Shown: one piece after another, positions 42,446 to 50,290 of the stretch
Numbering within the stretch: the stretch's first letter is position 1
How the letters are laid out: the number at the start of each line of letters is the position of its first letter
Virus record (IMG/VR): IMGVR_UViG_3300028883_000033
Coordinates: 1 to 64,000 of that record
DNA length: 64,000 bases
Source of the DNA: a virus
Direction: 5' to 3' (one strand)
Position numbers and translations under genes: made by a program
Notes under the pieces: generated by a model
What the model was told of the DNA's origin: nothing
The model's input: the letters and a program-made list of their open reading frames with translations, nothing else
The model's database searches: none

Positions 42446-42454
42446 ACTAGCTAT
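42429..42454 (-). promoter_or_regulatory. 11-bp hairpin with GAAA loop over resolvase start codon
   Basis: ATAGCTAGTAT/ATACTAGCTAT perfect stem. On the mRNA the loop is GAAA (GNRA type) and the AUG spans stem top and loop (42443-42445). It is a likely translational operator or start-sequestering hairpin. The downstream arm also encodes codons 3-5. Confidence 0.7.
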
Positions 42455-42467
42455 TTAAGTGTAACCC

Positions 42468-42791
42468 TTAAAGGATACTCATCGCGCGATTATACGCGTC
42501 AATCAATTCCTTGGAATTTCGATCAACTCTCAGTGGATTGAACCGTATAACAAACGTACGTTCGCTGGATGGAACATCAGTCCACCACCACATAATCTCA
42601 ACGCTAGCTTCGGGTGTGTAATCAAATGTAACCTTTGCATCGAACGTTGGATGATCTTCCTGAATATCCACCAATGTCATCATCGTTGTTGAGTTCATGG
42701 CCGTGCATGTGCTGGGGTCAGAAAAGTTTGACCACCCAAATGTGCTAAGCTCTGCTAGTAACCGTTTAATCACCGTATCTTCAAAGTTCAT
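42468..42791 (-). CDS. Hypothetical protein, paralogue tail with next gene
   Basis: 107 aa, not recognised. Beta-rich centre (AKVTFDYTPEASVEIMWWWTD, then RTFVIRFNPLRV), Trp-rich, ending LIDAYNRAMSIL, nearly the same tail as the 71-aa protein encoded upstream (LAEAYERAMSVL). Starts overlap-coupled (ATGA) to that gene. Perhaps a pair derived from one ancestor or two proteins binding the same partner through this helix. Confidence 0.6.
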   Translation of the reverse strand: MNFEDTVIKRLLAELSTFGWSNFSDPSTCTAMNSTTMMTLVDIQEDHPTFDAKVTFDYTPEASVEIMWWWTDVPSSERTFVIRFNPLRVDRNSKELIDAYNRAMSIL

Positions 42792-43003
42792 AATACGCTC
42801 ATCGCCCTCTCATATGCCTCTGCCAAATCATCCTTTTCTAGGATTACATCAACCACATGATCTTCATGATCGGTGCACACCCATCGGTTGTGCTCGCTCT
42901 TATAATAGAACTCACCATTGTTGGTATTGTACCAAATGTGTCCAAGAGGAGCATCTTTCGGTGGGGTTGGCCCAGTGGCTGGTGGCATTGGTAAAACTGA
43001 CAT
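42788..43003 (-). CDS. Small protein with Trp-Tyr hairpin motif
   Basis: 71 aa from the ATG at 43001-43003, one base after the gp46 stop and preceded by GAGG. The segment GHIWYNTNNGEFYYKSEHNRWVC matches the tandem W-Y-x-x-x-x-x-x-(L/F)-Y...W-V units found in the gp13-like neck protein of this same phage. The tail is AYERAMSVL. Early-operon position contrasts with the virion location of other copies of the motif. Function unknown. Confidence 0.6.
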   Translation of the reverse strand: MSVLPMPPATGPTPPKDAPLGHIWYNTNNGEFYYKSEHNRWVCTDHEDHVVDVILEKDDLAEAYERAMSVL

Positions 43004-43004
43004 G

Positions 43005-44771
43005 TCAATCCTCAAACTTTACATAACTAAAGCCTTTCGACATCTGGATTGTCATTCGGTGATCAAACGCACTATCAATCTCATCGCGGTGCGAGATCAC
43101 ATACATTGACAAACCTTCATCTCTGGCTTTGTGTTTAAGCATTCGAGCGGCTGCCTGTACACCTATGGCATCAAGTCCTACGTCCAGTACCTCATCCAAC
43201 ATGCAAACGTTGATGTGATCGTGAATGCTTTGCAGCACGTCTCTAAATGCAAACGATAATGCAATATTTACGCGAGCCCTCTGACCGTTTGACAAGTTAC
43301 CAAAATCAAGCGGTCGACCAAACTGTGAAATGCTAGCTGTCATCTCATGAGTAAACTCAACGGTATGAGATAACCCCAGCTGTGTTAGGTAATGTTGCAG
43401 GCGTTGGTTAAGGAATGGAATATTCTTATTAAGCAAAGCCTTACGAACGAAACTATCCTTCTTTGTTAGGAGTTTGAGCAGAAACTTCTGATGCTCGACA
43501 TACTTGGTGAGTTCGTTGATCTTGCTCATGTCAATCTCGTCCAACTCAACATCTTCAAGTTCCTGTAACGGTTCCAGGAAAGGATTCTGAGCTTTACGTA
43601 ATGTTTCCAAGCGAGTTCTGTATTGGTCTTGTTTTCCTCTGATATCCATCAGTTCTTTCAAGTTCATGACAGTAATCTTGCTTTTGATCTCCTTGTGCAA
43701 GCTAGCCTTTACTTCAACAGTATCTTCCGCTTCTGTTAATGTTTCCTCTACGACAGCCATCTTTCCCGTTAACTCAGATACAATTTCTTCGTTCTCGGTG
43801 ATCTTAGCTTCAGCATCTTCATATTTCTGTAGGCAGTAAGGACATTTAGCATCACGGAGATGTTCAAGTTCGCCATTGACTTTTTTGAGTTTCTTTTCAA
43901 TGTCGGTGATCAGCTTCTCTGCCTTTTGATGCTCCCCGATAGCCTCTCGCAGTTCAGCATCAGCAGAGGTTAGCTCCTCGTGCAGCTTGCTCTGTTCATC
44001 AAAATCAATATCAGCTATTTTTGCGAGTTTGGCTTCAATTTCCTCAATCTCTTGATGGTTTTGAGATTGCCAATTAAGGACACGACGTTCGGCAGACTCG
44101 AGCTGCTTCTCATGCCGGTCGTGTTCTTTTTTGAGCTGATCTACCCGAGCTTTGTGCATCTCGAGGGCTTGTTCTTTCTCCCTGATCTGCTCTTTTAATA
44201 TGGAGGCCTTCTCCGACAACGTCTTTAGGTCAAACAGCTCCTCAATAATATCCGTCTGATTTGCTGCATAAGGCGACCTAACTGGGAGATCAAGGAAAGG
44301 TGTATGCGTTGCGGAGAAGGCCACAATCCTTACGAACAATTCGTAAGGTATTCCTATGATCTTTTCAATCGCCGCATTCGTATTGCTGACGCTGTCGGGC
44401 GTAACATCCTTTCCGTCTTCGAAAAGATGAACGTGATTGCCTGCAGCTCCAGCTTTTGTTTTACGAGCTCGAACGACTGTATAGGTTTTACCGTCTTTTT
44501 GGAATTCAACGGTAACTTCCATATTCTTCTTGTTGATGTTATTTACAAGATTGTCTTTGGATATGTTCGATACGGGTTTATCATACACTGCGTATACTAG
44601 TGCATTGAGCAGCACCGTTTTCCCAACACCATTGGCGCCAGTTCCGGTTGATGTGTTATCAAGATCCTCGCCAACAACAAGCGTAGTGCCGGGGCGATCA
44701 AGTACTATGGTAGTTGGCACATTACCATAACTAAGAAAGTTCTTTATCACAATTGATGTAAATTTGATCAT
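43005..44771 (-). CDS. 46: Recombination exonuclease subunit (gp46, Rad50/SbcC type)
   Basis: 588 aa (T4 gp46 is 560). Walker A GANGVGKT (45-52), long coiled-coil arms, a central zinc-hook CPYC (KCPYCLQKYEDAE), ABC signature LSNGQRARVNIALSF and Walker B VCMLDEVLD. With gp47 it forms the Mre11/Rad50-like nuclease that resects ends for recombination-dependent replication. SD AGGGG. Downstream of gp47 in the early operon. Confidence 0.95.
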   Translation of the reverse strand: MIKFTSIVIKNFLSYGNVPTTIVLDRPGTTLVVGEDLDNTSTGTGANGVGKTVLLNALVYAVYDKPVSNISKDNLVNNINKKNMEVTVEFQKDGKTYTVVRARKTKAGAAGNHVHLFEDGKDVTPDSVSNTNAAIEKIIGIPYELFVRIVAFSATHTPFLDLPVRSPYAANQTDIIEELFDLKTLSEKASILKEQIREKEQALEMHKARVDQLKKEHDRHEKQLESAERRVLNWQSQNHQEIEEIEAKLAKIADIDFDEQSKLHEELTSADAELREAIGEHQKAEKLITDIEKKLKKVNGELEHLRDAKCPYCLQKYEDAEAKITENEEIVSELTGKMAVVEETLTEAEDTVEVKASLHKEIKSKITVMNLKELMDIRGKQDQYRTRLETLRKAQNPFLEPLQELEDVELDEIDMSKINELTKYVEHQKFLLKLLTKKDSFVRKALLNKNIPFLNQRLQHYLTQLGLSHTVEFTHEMTASISQFGRPLDFGNLSNGQRARVNIALSFAFRDVLQSIHDHINVCMLDEVLDVGLDAIGVQAAARMLKHKARDEGLSMYVISHRDEIDSAFDHRMTIQMSKGFSYVKFED

Positions 44772-44811
44772 TCCCCTAAATCAACCCTTTTTATTGTCGT
44801 CGTTTTTTGGG

Positions 44812-45873
44812 TCACTTCAATCCTTGATAGATTGAGACCAGTAACTCATTTTGCAGATGATCTGATGAAATGTCATTAAGCATCTGCTCAACAAGTTCGT
44901 CGACTCCAGCTAATTCAGTATCTGGAGTCCACTCAATGTTAGTTTCGGTGTCGGATAATGCCTCACGAAGTTCCATAGATTCCTCTAATGCAAATTCGCG
45001 CAACCTGTACCGTTCCGTAAAACTTTGTTTCAGAGCTGTACTTTCTTCGAAAGAGATAGGAACATCAACAAGACATTTCACACGAGCGCCGGGATATAGG
45101 GTTACTGTGTTATCTAAAATATCCGTTAATGTAGTCTTCACGTACTTCGGACAATCGTCCCAGTTCTCAAACAACATCTCCTTTGTTTGATAATTGTACG
45201 TCATCAACCCACGATTGAAATCGCCAGCATCTCCAAAATCCATGGGGAATGTGTTGCCGATATACACCACATTACTATCGGGCTGAGCCTGCCGCTTGTG
45301 GAAGTGTCCGGATACTATAAAGTCGGGTCCTGCATAATCAGCAGGATCAGGTCCTGTCGGCATTACCATGCCATACCCTGTCACCTCGAATCCTTTAAAC
45401 TCAAAATGACCAGCCCAAAAAGGAACGTCTAGGTATTTGGCTAGGGATGGATATTCATCATGAAACAAATAAGGGCAGAACAAGGCCCTACCTTCAATAT
45501 CATCGATTACTGTGGGCTCCTCAATTACCACGAAGTTATCAAATTCATGGAAAGGAATCACGGAGTGAATTTCTCGAGTGTGTCGGTGATACAGATCATG
45601 GTTGCCGACGATAAAGTATACAGGCACTCCAAGGTCGTTGAGCATCTTGGCGCCTTTATATGAGTAGTGCATTGTTTGTATATTCAACGCACTCCGATTT
45701 TCGTTCCAATCCCCCAAGAACCCAACATGGTCAATTTCAGGATCAGCTCGAACGTGATCGCAAAACCACTCTAGGTAATTTAAACAATCTTGATTGTGTA
45801 ACTCAGAATTTGCTTTCTTGCCGAAATGTATATCGGTGCAGAATGCCCCTTTCTTCAGGAGTTTATCTGACAT
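44812..45873 (-). CDS. 47: Recombination exonuclease subunit (gp47, Mre11/SbcD type)
   Basis: 353 aa from the ATG at 45871-45873, preceded by GGGGGA; an in-frame GTG four codons earlier overlaps this SD. Metallophosphoesterase motifs in order: DIHFG, GDWNENRS, GNHDLYHRH, GHFEFKG and SGHFHKRQ. T4 gp47 is 339 aa. Nuclease partner of gp46, whose gene follows after 40 bases. Confidence 0.95.
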   Translation of the reverse strand: MSDKLLKKGAFCTDIHFGKKANSELHNQDCLNYLEWFCDHVRADPEIDHVGFLGDWNENRSALNIQTMHYSYKGAKMLNDLGVPVYFIVGNHDLYHRHTREIHSVIPFHEFDNFVVIEEPTVIDDIEGRALFCPYLFHDEYPSLAKYLDVPFWAGHFEFKGFEVTGYGMVMPTGPDPADYAGPDFIVSGHFHKRQAQPDSNVVYIGNTFPMDFGDAGDFNRGLMTYNYQTKEMLFENWDDCPKYVKTTLTDILDNTVTLYPGARVKCLVDVPISFEESTALKQSFTERYRLREFALEESMELREALSDTETNIEWTPDTELAGVDELVEQMLNDISSDHLQNELLVSIYQGLK

Positions 45874-45901
45874 ATGTTCCCCCACGCGCTGGGATGCGTA
45901 A

Positions 45902-46420
45902 TTAATATCCCAGCAAATCGTCGTCTGATTTTTCTTCTTGTTCTAAACGATTAGCATCTTCCATGTGCTGATCATGGTCTTCTTCGTCGTGAGCAGGCCG
46001 TTGGCTTTCATACTCCATCTGGTAATTGTACGAGGGCGTCAATCCCTTGTCAACCAGAATTTCATCACGTATCACGCGCTGTCTTTTTTCTTGGTTGAGA
46101 TATTGTATGAAGGAATTCTTGATACATTGCGTGAAGAAAGCGAAGGGGTTGTTACTTTTGGCAGGATCGAAGCTGTTCCACGTTCTAACGAGCATCATCA
46201 TCGCATATGCCTGCATGTCCTCGTTATACGTATAGTTCGCAAAGTTTCCCTTTTTTCCATACCGGGCGGTTAAGAGCGTGAGCATCTTTGCGAGCTCGTT
46301 CGACATCTTCCCCTCTTCCTTGCTGATGATAACTTGCGCGAGGAGATCCTTATTGTTTAAGTATTTGGTTTTTCTCTTTGGTGTCGGCTTCTTTTGTGCC
46401 GCTTCTTGTTTTTTTGCCAT
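45902..46420 (-). CDS. 55: Late transcription sigma factor (gp55 type)
   Basis: 172 aa (T4 gp55 is 185). Resembles sigma70 region 2: MLTLLTARYGKKGNFANYTYNEDM-type helix, then AYAMMMLVRTWNSFDPAKSNNPFAFFTQCIKNSFIQYLNQEKR, the core-binding and -10 recognition block (split here at the FDP). The N-terminus is basic, the C-terminus acidic (EEKSDDDLLGY). It directs host RNA polymerase to TATAAATA-type elements, of which many occur here. First gene of the operon under a sigma70 promoter. Confidence 0.93.
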   Translation of the reverse strand: MAKKQEAAQKKPTPKRKTKYLNNKDLLAQVIISKEEGKMSNELAKMLTLLTARYGKKGNFANYTYNEDMQAYAMMMLVRTWNSFDPAKSNNPFAFFTQCIKNSFIQYLNQEKRQRVIRDEILVDKGLTPSYNYQMEYESQRPAHDEEDHDQHMEDANRLEQEEKSDDDLLGY

Positions 46421-46450
46421 TAATATGGTATCCTCTTACTAATACTGTTG

Positions 46451-46478
46451 ATTATACGCTAAAAAGCACAAAGGTCAA
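46451..46478 (-). promoter_or_regulatory. Sigma70 promoter TTGACC-N16-TATAAT for gene 55 operon
   Basis: Minus-strand -35 TTGACC at 46473-46478 and perfect -10 TATAAT at 46451-46456. Same class as 15535-15563. The plus-strand late promoter starts only four bases from its -35. Confidence 0.8.
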
Positions 46479-46482
46479 CACA

Positions 46483-46490
46483 TATAAATA
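46483..46490 (+). promoter_or_regulatory. Consensus late promoter (TATAAATA) for baseplate cluster
   Basis: Perfect TATAAATA, 24 bases upstream of the nucleotidyltransferase ATG; GTGGAG SD follows. Confidence 0.78.
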
Positions 46491-46514
46491 TCACTAATAC
46501 GTGGAGATACTGAC

Positions 46515-47144
46515 ATGACGACCCTGAAAAAGTTCCTTGAGAACCCCCAAGTTGATTTAACAGCAGATAGAGTTGCTGTGTTTACGTTCGGTCGTTTCAA
46601 CCCGCCAACGAAAGGGCACGGTCAGTTAATCGAAACTGTGATTTCGTTGTCTAAAGGCGGCGATCACTTCATTTTTCCCTCGCATACTGTAGACAAACCG
46701 CTAAAGAAGACAGGCCGTATCAACCCTGATACTAGCAAAAACCCATTGCCTTTTGACGTGAAAGTCGCATTCATGCGTCAATTGTTCCCACTAGCAAACA
46801 TCGTAGAGGATGGACCGACAAATCCATGGAATGTTCCGGAGTGGCTAGGAGAGCAGGGATACACGGATATAAAGATGGTTGTGGGTGCTGATCAGATCGA
46901 CGATTTCTCGCGCCTGGTCGAATCCGCATCAAAATACTTCAATTCGTTTGAAATTGTAAGTGCTGGAATCAGAAATCCTGATGCATCGGATCTTACAGGA
47001 ATGAGTGCGACTAAAGCACGATCAGCGGCCCTTTTGGAGGACATTGGAAAGTTCCGCGTTGCCACCGGCTGGTCGGGAGAGGTGGCTGAAAAGCTGATGG
47101 AAGCAACACGAATAAGCATGGGAGCTGAGATACGTGGCCGATAA
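46515..47144 (+). CDS. Cytidylyltransferase-like nucleotidyltransferase
   Basis: 209 aa. FTFGRFNPPTKGHGQLI (about 23-39) carries the (H/T)xGH nucleotide-binding motif, and GMSATKARSAAL the ISxTxxR-like motif of the adenylyl/cytidylyltransferase superfamily, closest in style to NMN adenylyltransferases. KMVVGADQIDDF adds the family's third strand. Substrate unknown: NAD synthesis or activation of a phospho-sugar or lipid headgroup are possible. It is the first gene of a late baseplate operon, an odd place for a metabolic enzyme, so a structural or morphogenetic role cannot be excluded. Overlaps the next gene by 11 bases. Confidence 0.85.
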   Translation: MTTLKKFLENPQVDLTADRVAVFTFGRFNPPTKGHGQLIETVISLSKGGDHFIFPSHTVDKPLKKTGRINPDTSKNPLPFDVKVAFMRQLFPLANIVEDGPTNPWNVPEWLGEQGYTDIKMVVGADQIDDFSRLVESASKYFNSFEIVSAGIRNPDASDLTGMSATKARSAALLEDIGKFRVATGWSGEVAEKLMEATRISMGAEIRGR

Positions 47145-47829
47145 TTTTCGAATTAGTCTAACAAACTCTACCAACGTCACTGAGCGTATACTGATTGAGG
47201 CTACGCCTGAATTGGTGGAGACGCGTAATGTTAACTACAAGACGATTGATCCTATACACGCACCGGGTCAAATTTACTCGTATGTGAATACAGCAGCCCG
47301 CACGTTCAACATATCTTCGATTAAGTTAGTATCACGTACACGCGAAGAAGCAGAACGCAATCTGACGTATCTTTGGTATCTGCGTGCTTGGACCATGCCT
47401 GAATTCGGTCGTGGTGGTAAACTGAATGATTCGCAACGAAACGCCCGTCAAAATCTATCTTCGCAGTACCGTGATTCGGATTTCTTCGATGATGAAGATC
47501 GCCGACGCGTACTTGCGGAAGCTGTGAGTGAAAACGGAGCGCATTTCGGAACTAGTCTTCGGGGAGCACCACCTACGGTGTTGTTGTTAAACGCGTACTC
47601 TCCCAGTGGCGATCGAAACAAGAAAGCACACATACACAAAGTTCCGGTTGTAATACAAAACGTTAGTATTCCATATCCGGCTGATGTTGATTATTTTCCA
47701 TCGCTATCAGGAATCCCAATGCCAACATTGATGACGTTAGATATGACACTGGCAGAGACGCATTCGCCGGCAGAGTACTCAAACTTTCATCTAACTGAAT
47801 TCAAACAAGGACTGTTACGAGGTTTCTAA
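47134..47829 (+). CDS. Baseplate tail-tube cap-like protein (gp48 role)
   Basis: 231 aa from a GTG with GGGAG nine bases upstream (T4 gp48 is 364). The pattern TFNISSIKLVSRTREEAERN, LTYLWYLRAWTMPEFG, PPTVLLLNAYSPSG, HKVPVVIQNVSIPYPADVDYF (split) and PTLMTLDMTLAETHSPAE fits tube-like baseplate proteins that sit on the hub and start the tail tube. Starts the run of baseplate genes and is joined to gp53 by an overlapping stop/start. gp48 assignment is by fold-like pattern and position. Confidence 0.65.
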   Translation: MADNFRISLTNSTNVTERILIEATPELVETRNVNYKTIDPIHAPGQIYSYVNTAARTFNISSIKLVSRTREEAERNLTYLWYLRAWTMPEFGRGGKLNDSQRNARQNLSSQYRDSDFFDDEDRRRVLAEAVSENGAHFGTSLRGAPPTVLLLNAYSPSGDRNKKAHIHKVPVVIQNVSIPYPADVDYFPSLSGIPMPTLMTLDMTLAETHSPAEYSNFHLTEFKQGLLRGF

Positions 47830-48188
47830 TGGCTGCAAAAACAAGTACATCGAGAACGAATAATTCTGTCAATAACCATAAGTCGCGATATACCCAAGGT
47901 GGGTTGACTGATAGGTATCCTAACCGCCTTGGTTGGTGGGAACGTCGAGATATTCCAGAAGATGACACGGACATTACCATAACTGTGACGCCGGCCGAAG
48001 ATCGTCGTCCTGATTTAATTGCATACAACATGTATGGACAGTCAGTCCTAGCATGGGTTGTTCTGCAATTTAACAATATTGTAGATATACAAACAGAACT
48101 GAAGACTGGTACTGAGATAAGACTTCCCACACAACGTCGGTTGATGCTGGATATCTTGAATCAAAGTACTGGCGGCAAAAGAGCATAA
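47829..48188 (+). CDS. 53: Baseplate wedge protein (gp53 / LysM-like)
   Basis: 119 aa (T4 gp53 is 196). RYPNRLGWWERRDIPEDD is followed by RRPDLIAYNMYGQSVLAWVV and a LysM-like end (NNIVDIQTELKTGTEIRLPT), the arrangement of gp53-type wedge proteins: DxIAxxxYG...W..I...N...DP...L..G..I.IP. Shorter than T4 but similar to minimal forms. Wedge-joining ring of the baseplate. Overlaps the previous gene by one base (TAATG). Confidence 0.78.
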   Translation: MAAKTSTSRTNNSVNNHKSRYTQGGLTDRYPNRLGWWERRDIPEDDTDITITVTPAEDRRPDLIAYNMYGQSVLAWVVLQFNNIVDIQTELKTGTEIRLPTQRRLMLDILNQSTGGKRA

Positions 48189-48197
48189 TAATAATAG

Positions 48198-50288
48198 ATG
48201 TCAAATCCGAAGAACCCCTTAGATGTTTTCCGATCGTATGCATATCACCACATTCTAGTAGCATGTGACGGTACCAACACAGCTGACAGCCTTACTAGTG
48301 CTCCACTGTCGGCGTACGATCATCCCTCCAATAAATTTTGCCCCCAGTCTTTAACTGGTGCCGGGAATTATATTGTATTGATCAATGGAATGACTGATGC
48401 GCAGTTTTATATCAGTACTGCGAAGTGGTCATCAGTGATGATTCCCCGTGTTCGAGGACAAGGACAAACATCTGCTTCATCGACAATGGCTGTTGATGGC
48501 GAATTACAAATAGTTGAACCACGGGGGCTTAATTTTTACAACCTGTTAAACCAAGCAACTAAGTCACTTCGAATTGACCCGTCCGCGATGGTATATGTGC
48601 TCAAAACTATATTTGTTGGGATCACTGACGTGGGAACCGAAGAGGTAATCTCCACCATTAGGCCAATGCCGTTCATCCTTACTGATATAACATCGTCATT
48701 CAGTCACACTGGCGCAGAGTACAACATCTCGTTTGTGGGTATGGTTAATGGTGCTGGTAAGATGCCTCATGCGAACTCTATAGTTCAGGGATTTACTGGA
48801 ACGATCCCTCCAGGCAGTATTCCCGAGGCTCTGTCATATATCAAAGATCAACTCAATGAGTTATATCGAGATCAGCGAGCAAAGACGATTAATGCTGCAT
48901 CAACATGTGGTGTGGATAGGGATATTGTCGACATTGAAAATGAGTTTATGAATGTTGAATATGACATCAAAGTTTCGTCGAAATATGATAGTTATGTTGC
49001 AGGTAATGCTCTCCCTGCAAATCGCCAATCGACAGGAAATGGAGATTCACACATTTCTGACTTAGGTGAGTCAACGTCAATTGAACGAATCATCGATGAA
49101 GTGATGCGCTCATCTAAACAAGTTTTATCAGACCTTGAGGGCGAAGCGACGGATGACACCGAGACGTCTAAACGAAAGATGTATAAGATCACATCGGACG
49201 TTCAGATAGACCGATCGCAATCAAAGTATAAGGTAACGTATTACGTTAACCAATACGTTGGAACAGTTGTGCGTGCTGAAGATATAGAAACATATACCCC
49301 ACCAACTGGACCAACAGGCGAAAGTGTTGGAATTGAATTTGATTATATTTTTACTGGCGACAATATTGATATTATTGAGTTTGATATGGATATGCAGTAC
49401 GGTCTAACATTCCTTCAGATGCTTGGAACGAATAGCTCCTGTCCAACGTCACGGTTAGACAATAAGATGTTCGGTAACCCCGACACTCTTGTTGCAGGGA
49501 TAGGTAATAAAGATGGTGCGGGTGATCAGAAACCGCCAGCAGCGGGATGTTACAACTCCGATCAACCTTCAGACGATGTGGTAAAGAAGCCTCTGTTTCT
49601 TGGATCGATGCTAACGCACCCATCGTTTAGAGATACACGAACGCCCGGGGCCGCGGCTGGGTTTAATTCATTATTGCATAGAATAGCAGCGCTTGAAAAC
49701 ATCGGTGCTAAGATGAAGATACGTGGGAATCCACAACTTCTGGAAGATAGTATATTACAGCGTTCGGACCTTGAAGCGGCTGAAGAAATGATAACCCAAT
49801 CTGTACCAAACAGCGACCGGCCGTTGATACCAGGGACACACACAATCCCAGGGTATATTAAGGTGAACATAATGATGCCAAGAGCATGGCAGATGTCTGA
49901 AACGGAAGATTTGTCCAACCCTAATGATTATGTTATTGCAGATGCAGCTGGCGATTATGCTAGCGCGTTTTGGTATAAGGGATGGTATATGTTACTGCAG
50001 ATTGACCATGTATTCTCCGATGGTGAGTTTACTCAGGAGTTGGAAATCTACAGCTTACCTACTGACGCAGGTCAGTCGGGTATTGGTAAATGTATTGACG
50101 AAGCAGTATTCCCTCCAAAAGCAGATCCGGGTGGGCAAACAGTACCTGCTCCAGCGAATACAACATCAACGTCTACCAACGGTTCAGCTGCTACATCAAC
50201 AGGTGGCGCCGCCGCAGAGAGTGACAAAACTGTAGGTTCTATGAAACTTAATGAATTAGCCGCTAGGCGTAACGGTGCTGGAGAATAA
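48198..50288 (+). CDS. 27: Baseplate central hub protein (gp27-like)
   Basis: 696 aa (T4 gp27 is 391). Placed just before the spike gene, its usual partner. The N-terminus carries tube-like domain strands (MTDAQFYISTAKWSSVMIPR, TSSFSHTGAEYNISFVGMV), the middle has a long insertion with FDYIFTGDNIDIIEFDMDMQYG, and the C-terminal part (GYIKVNIMMPRAW, WYKGWYMLLQIDHVFSDGEF) is typical of hub proteins, with a disordered Ser/Thr/Ala tail. No clear SD (AATAATAAT before ATG), so translation may depend on coupling with gp53. Role inferred from position and fold pattern. Confidence 0.75.
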   Translation: MSNPKNPLDVFRSYAYHHILVACDGTNTADSLTSAPLSAYDHPSNKFCPQSLTGAGNYIVLINGMTDAQFYISTAKWSSVMIPRVRGQGQTSASSTMAVDGELQIVEPRGLNFYNLLNQATKSLRIDPSAMVYVLKTIFVGITDVGTEEVISTIRPMPFILTDITSSFSHTGAEYNISFVGMVNGAGKMPHANSIVQGFTGTIPPGSIPEALSYIKDQLNELYRDQRAKTINAASTCGVDRDIVDIENEFMNVEYDIKVSSKYDSYVAGNALPANRQSTGNGDSHISDLGESTSIERIIDEVMRSSKQVLSDLEGEATDDTETSKRKMYKITSDVQIDRSQSKYKVTYYVNQYVGTVVRAEDIETYTPPTGPTGESVGIEFDYIFTGDNIDIIEFDMDMQYGLTFLQMLGTNSSCPTSRLDNKMFGNPDTLVAGIGNKDGAGDQKPPAAGCYNSDQPSDDVVKKPLFLGSMLTHPSFRDTRTPGAAAGFNSLLHRIAALENIGAKMKIRGNPQLLEDSILQRSDLEAAEEMITQSVPNSDRPLIPGTHTIPGYIKVNIMMPRAWQMSETEDLSNPNDYVIADAAGDYASAFWYKGWYMLLQIDHVFSDGEFTQELEIYSLPTDAGQSGIGKCIDEAVFPPKADPGGQTVPAPANTTSTSTNGSAATSTGGAAAESDKTVGSMKLNELAARRNGAGE

Positions 50289-50290
50289 TA

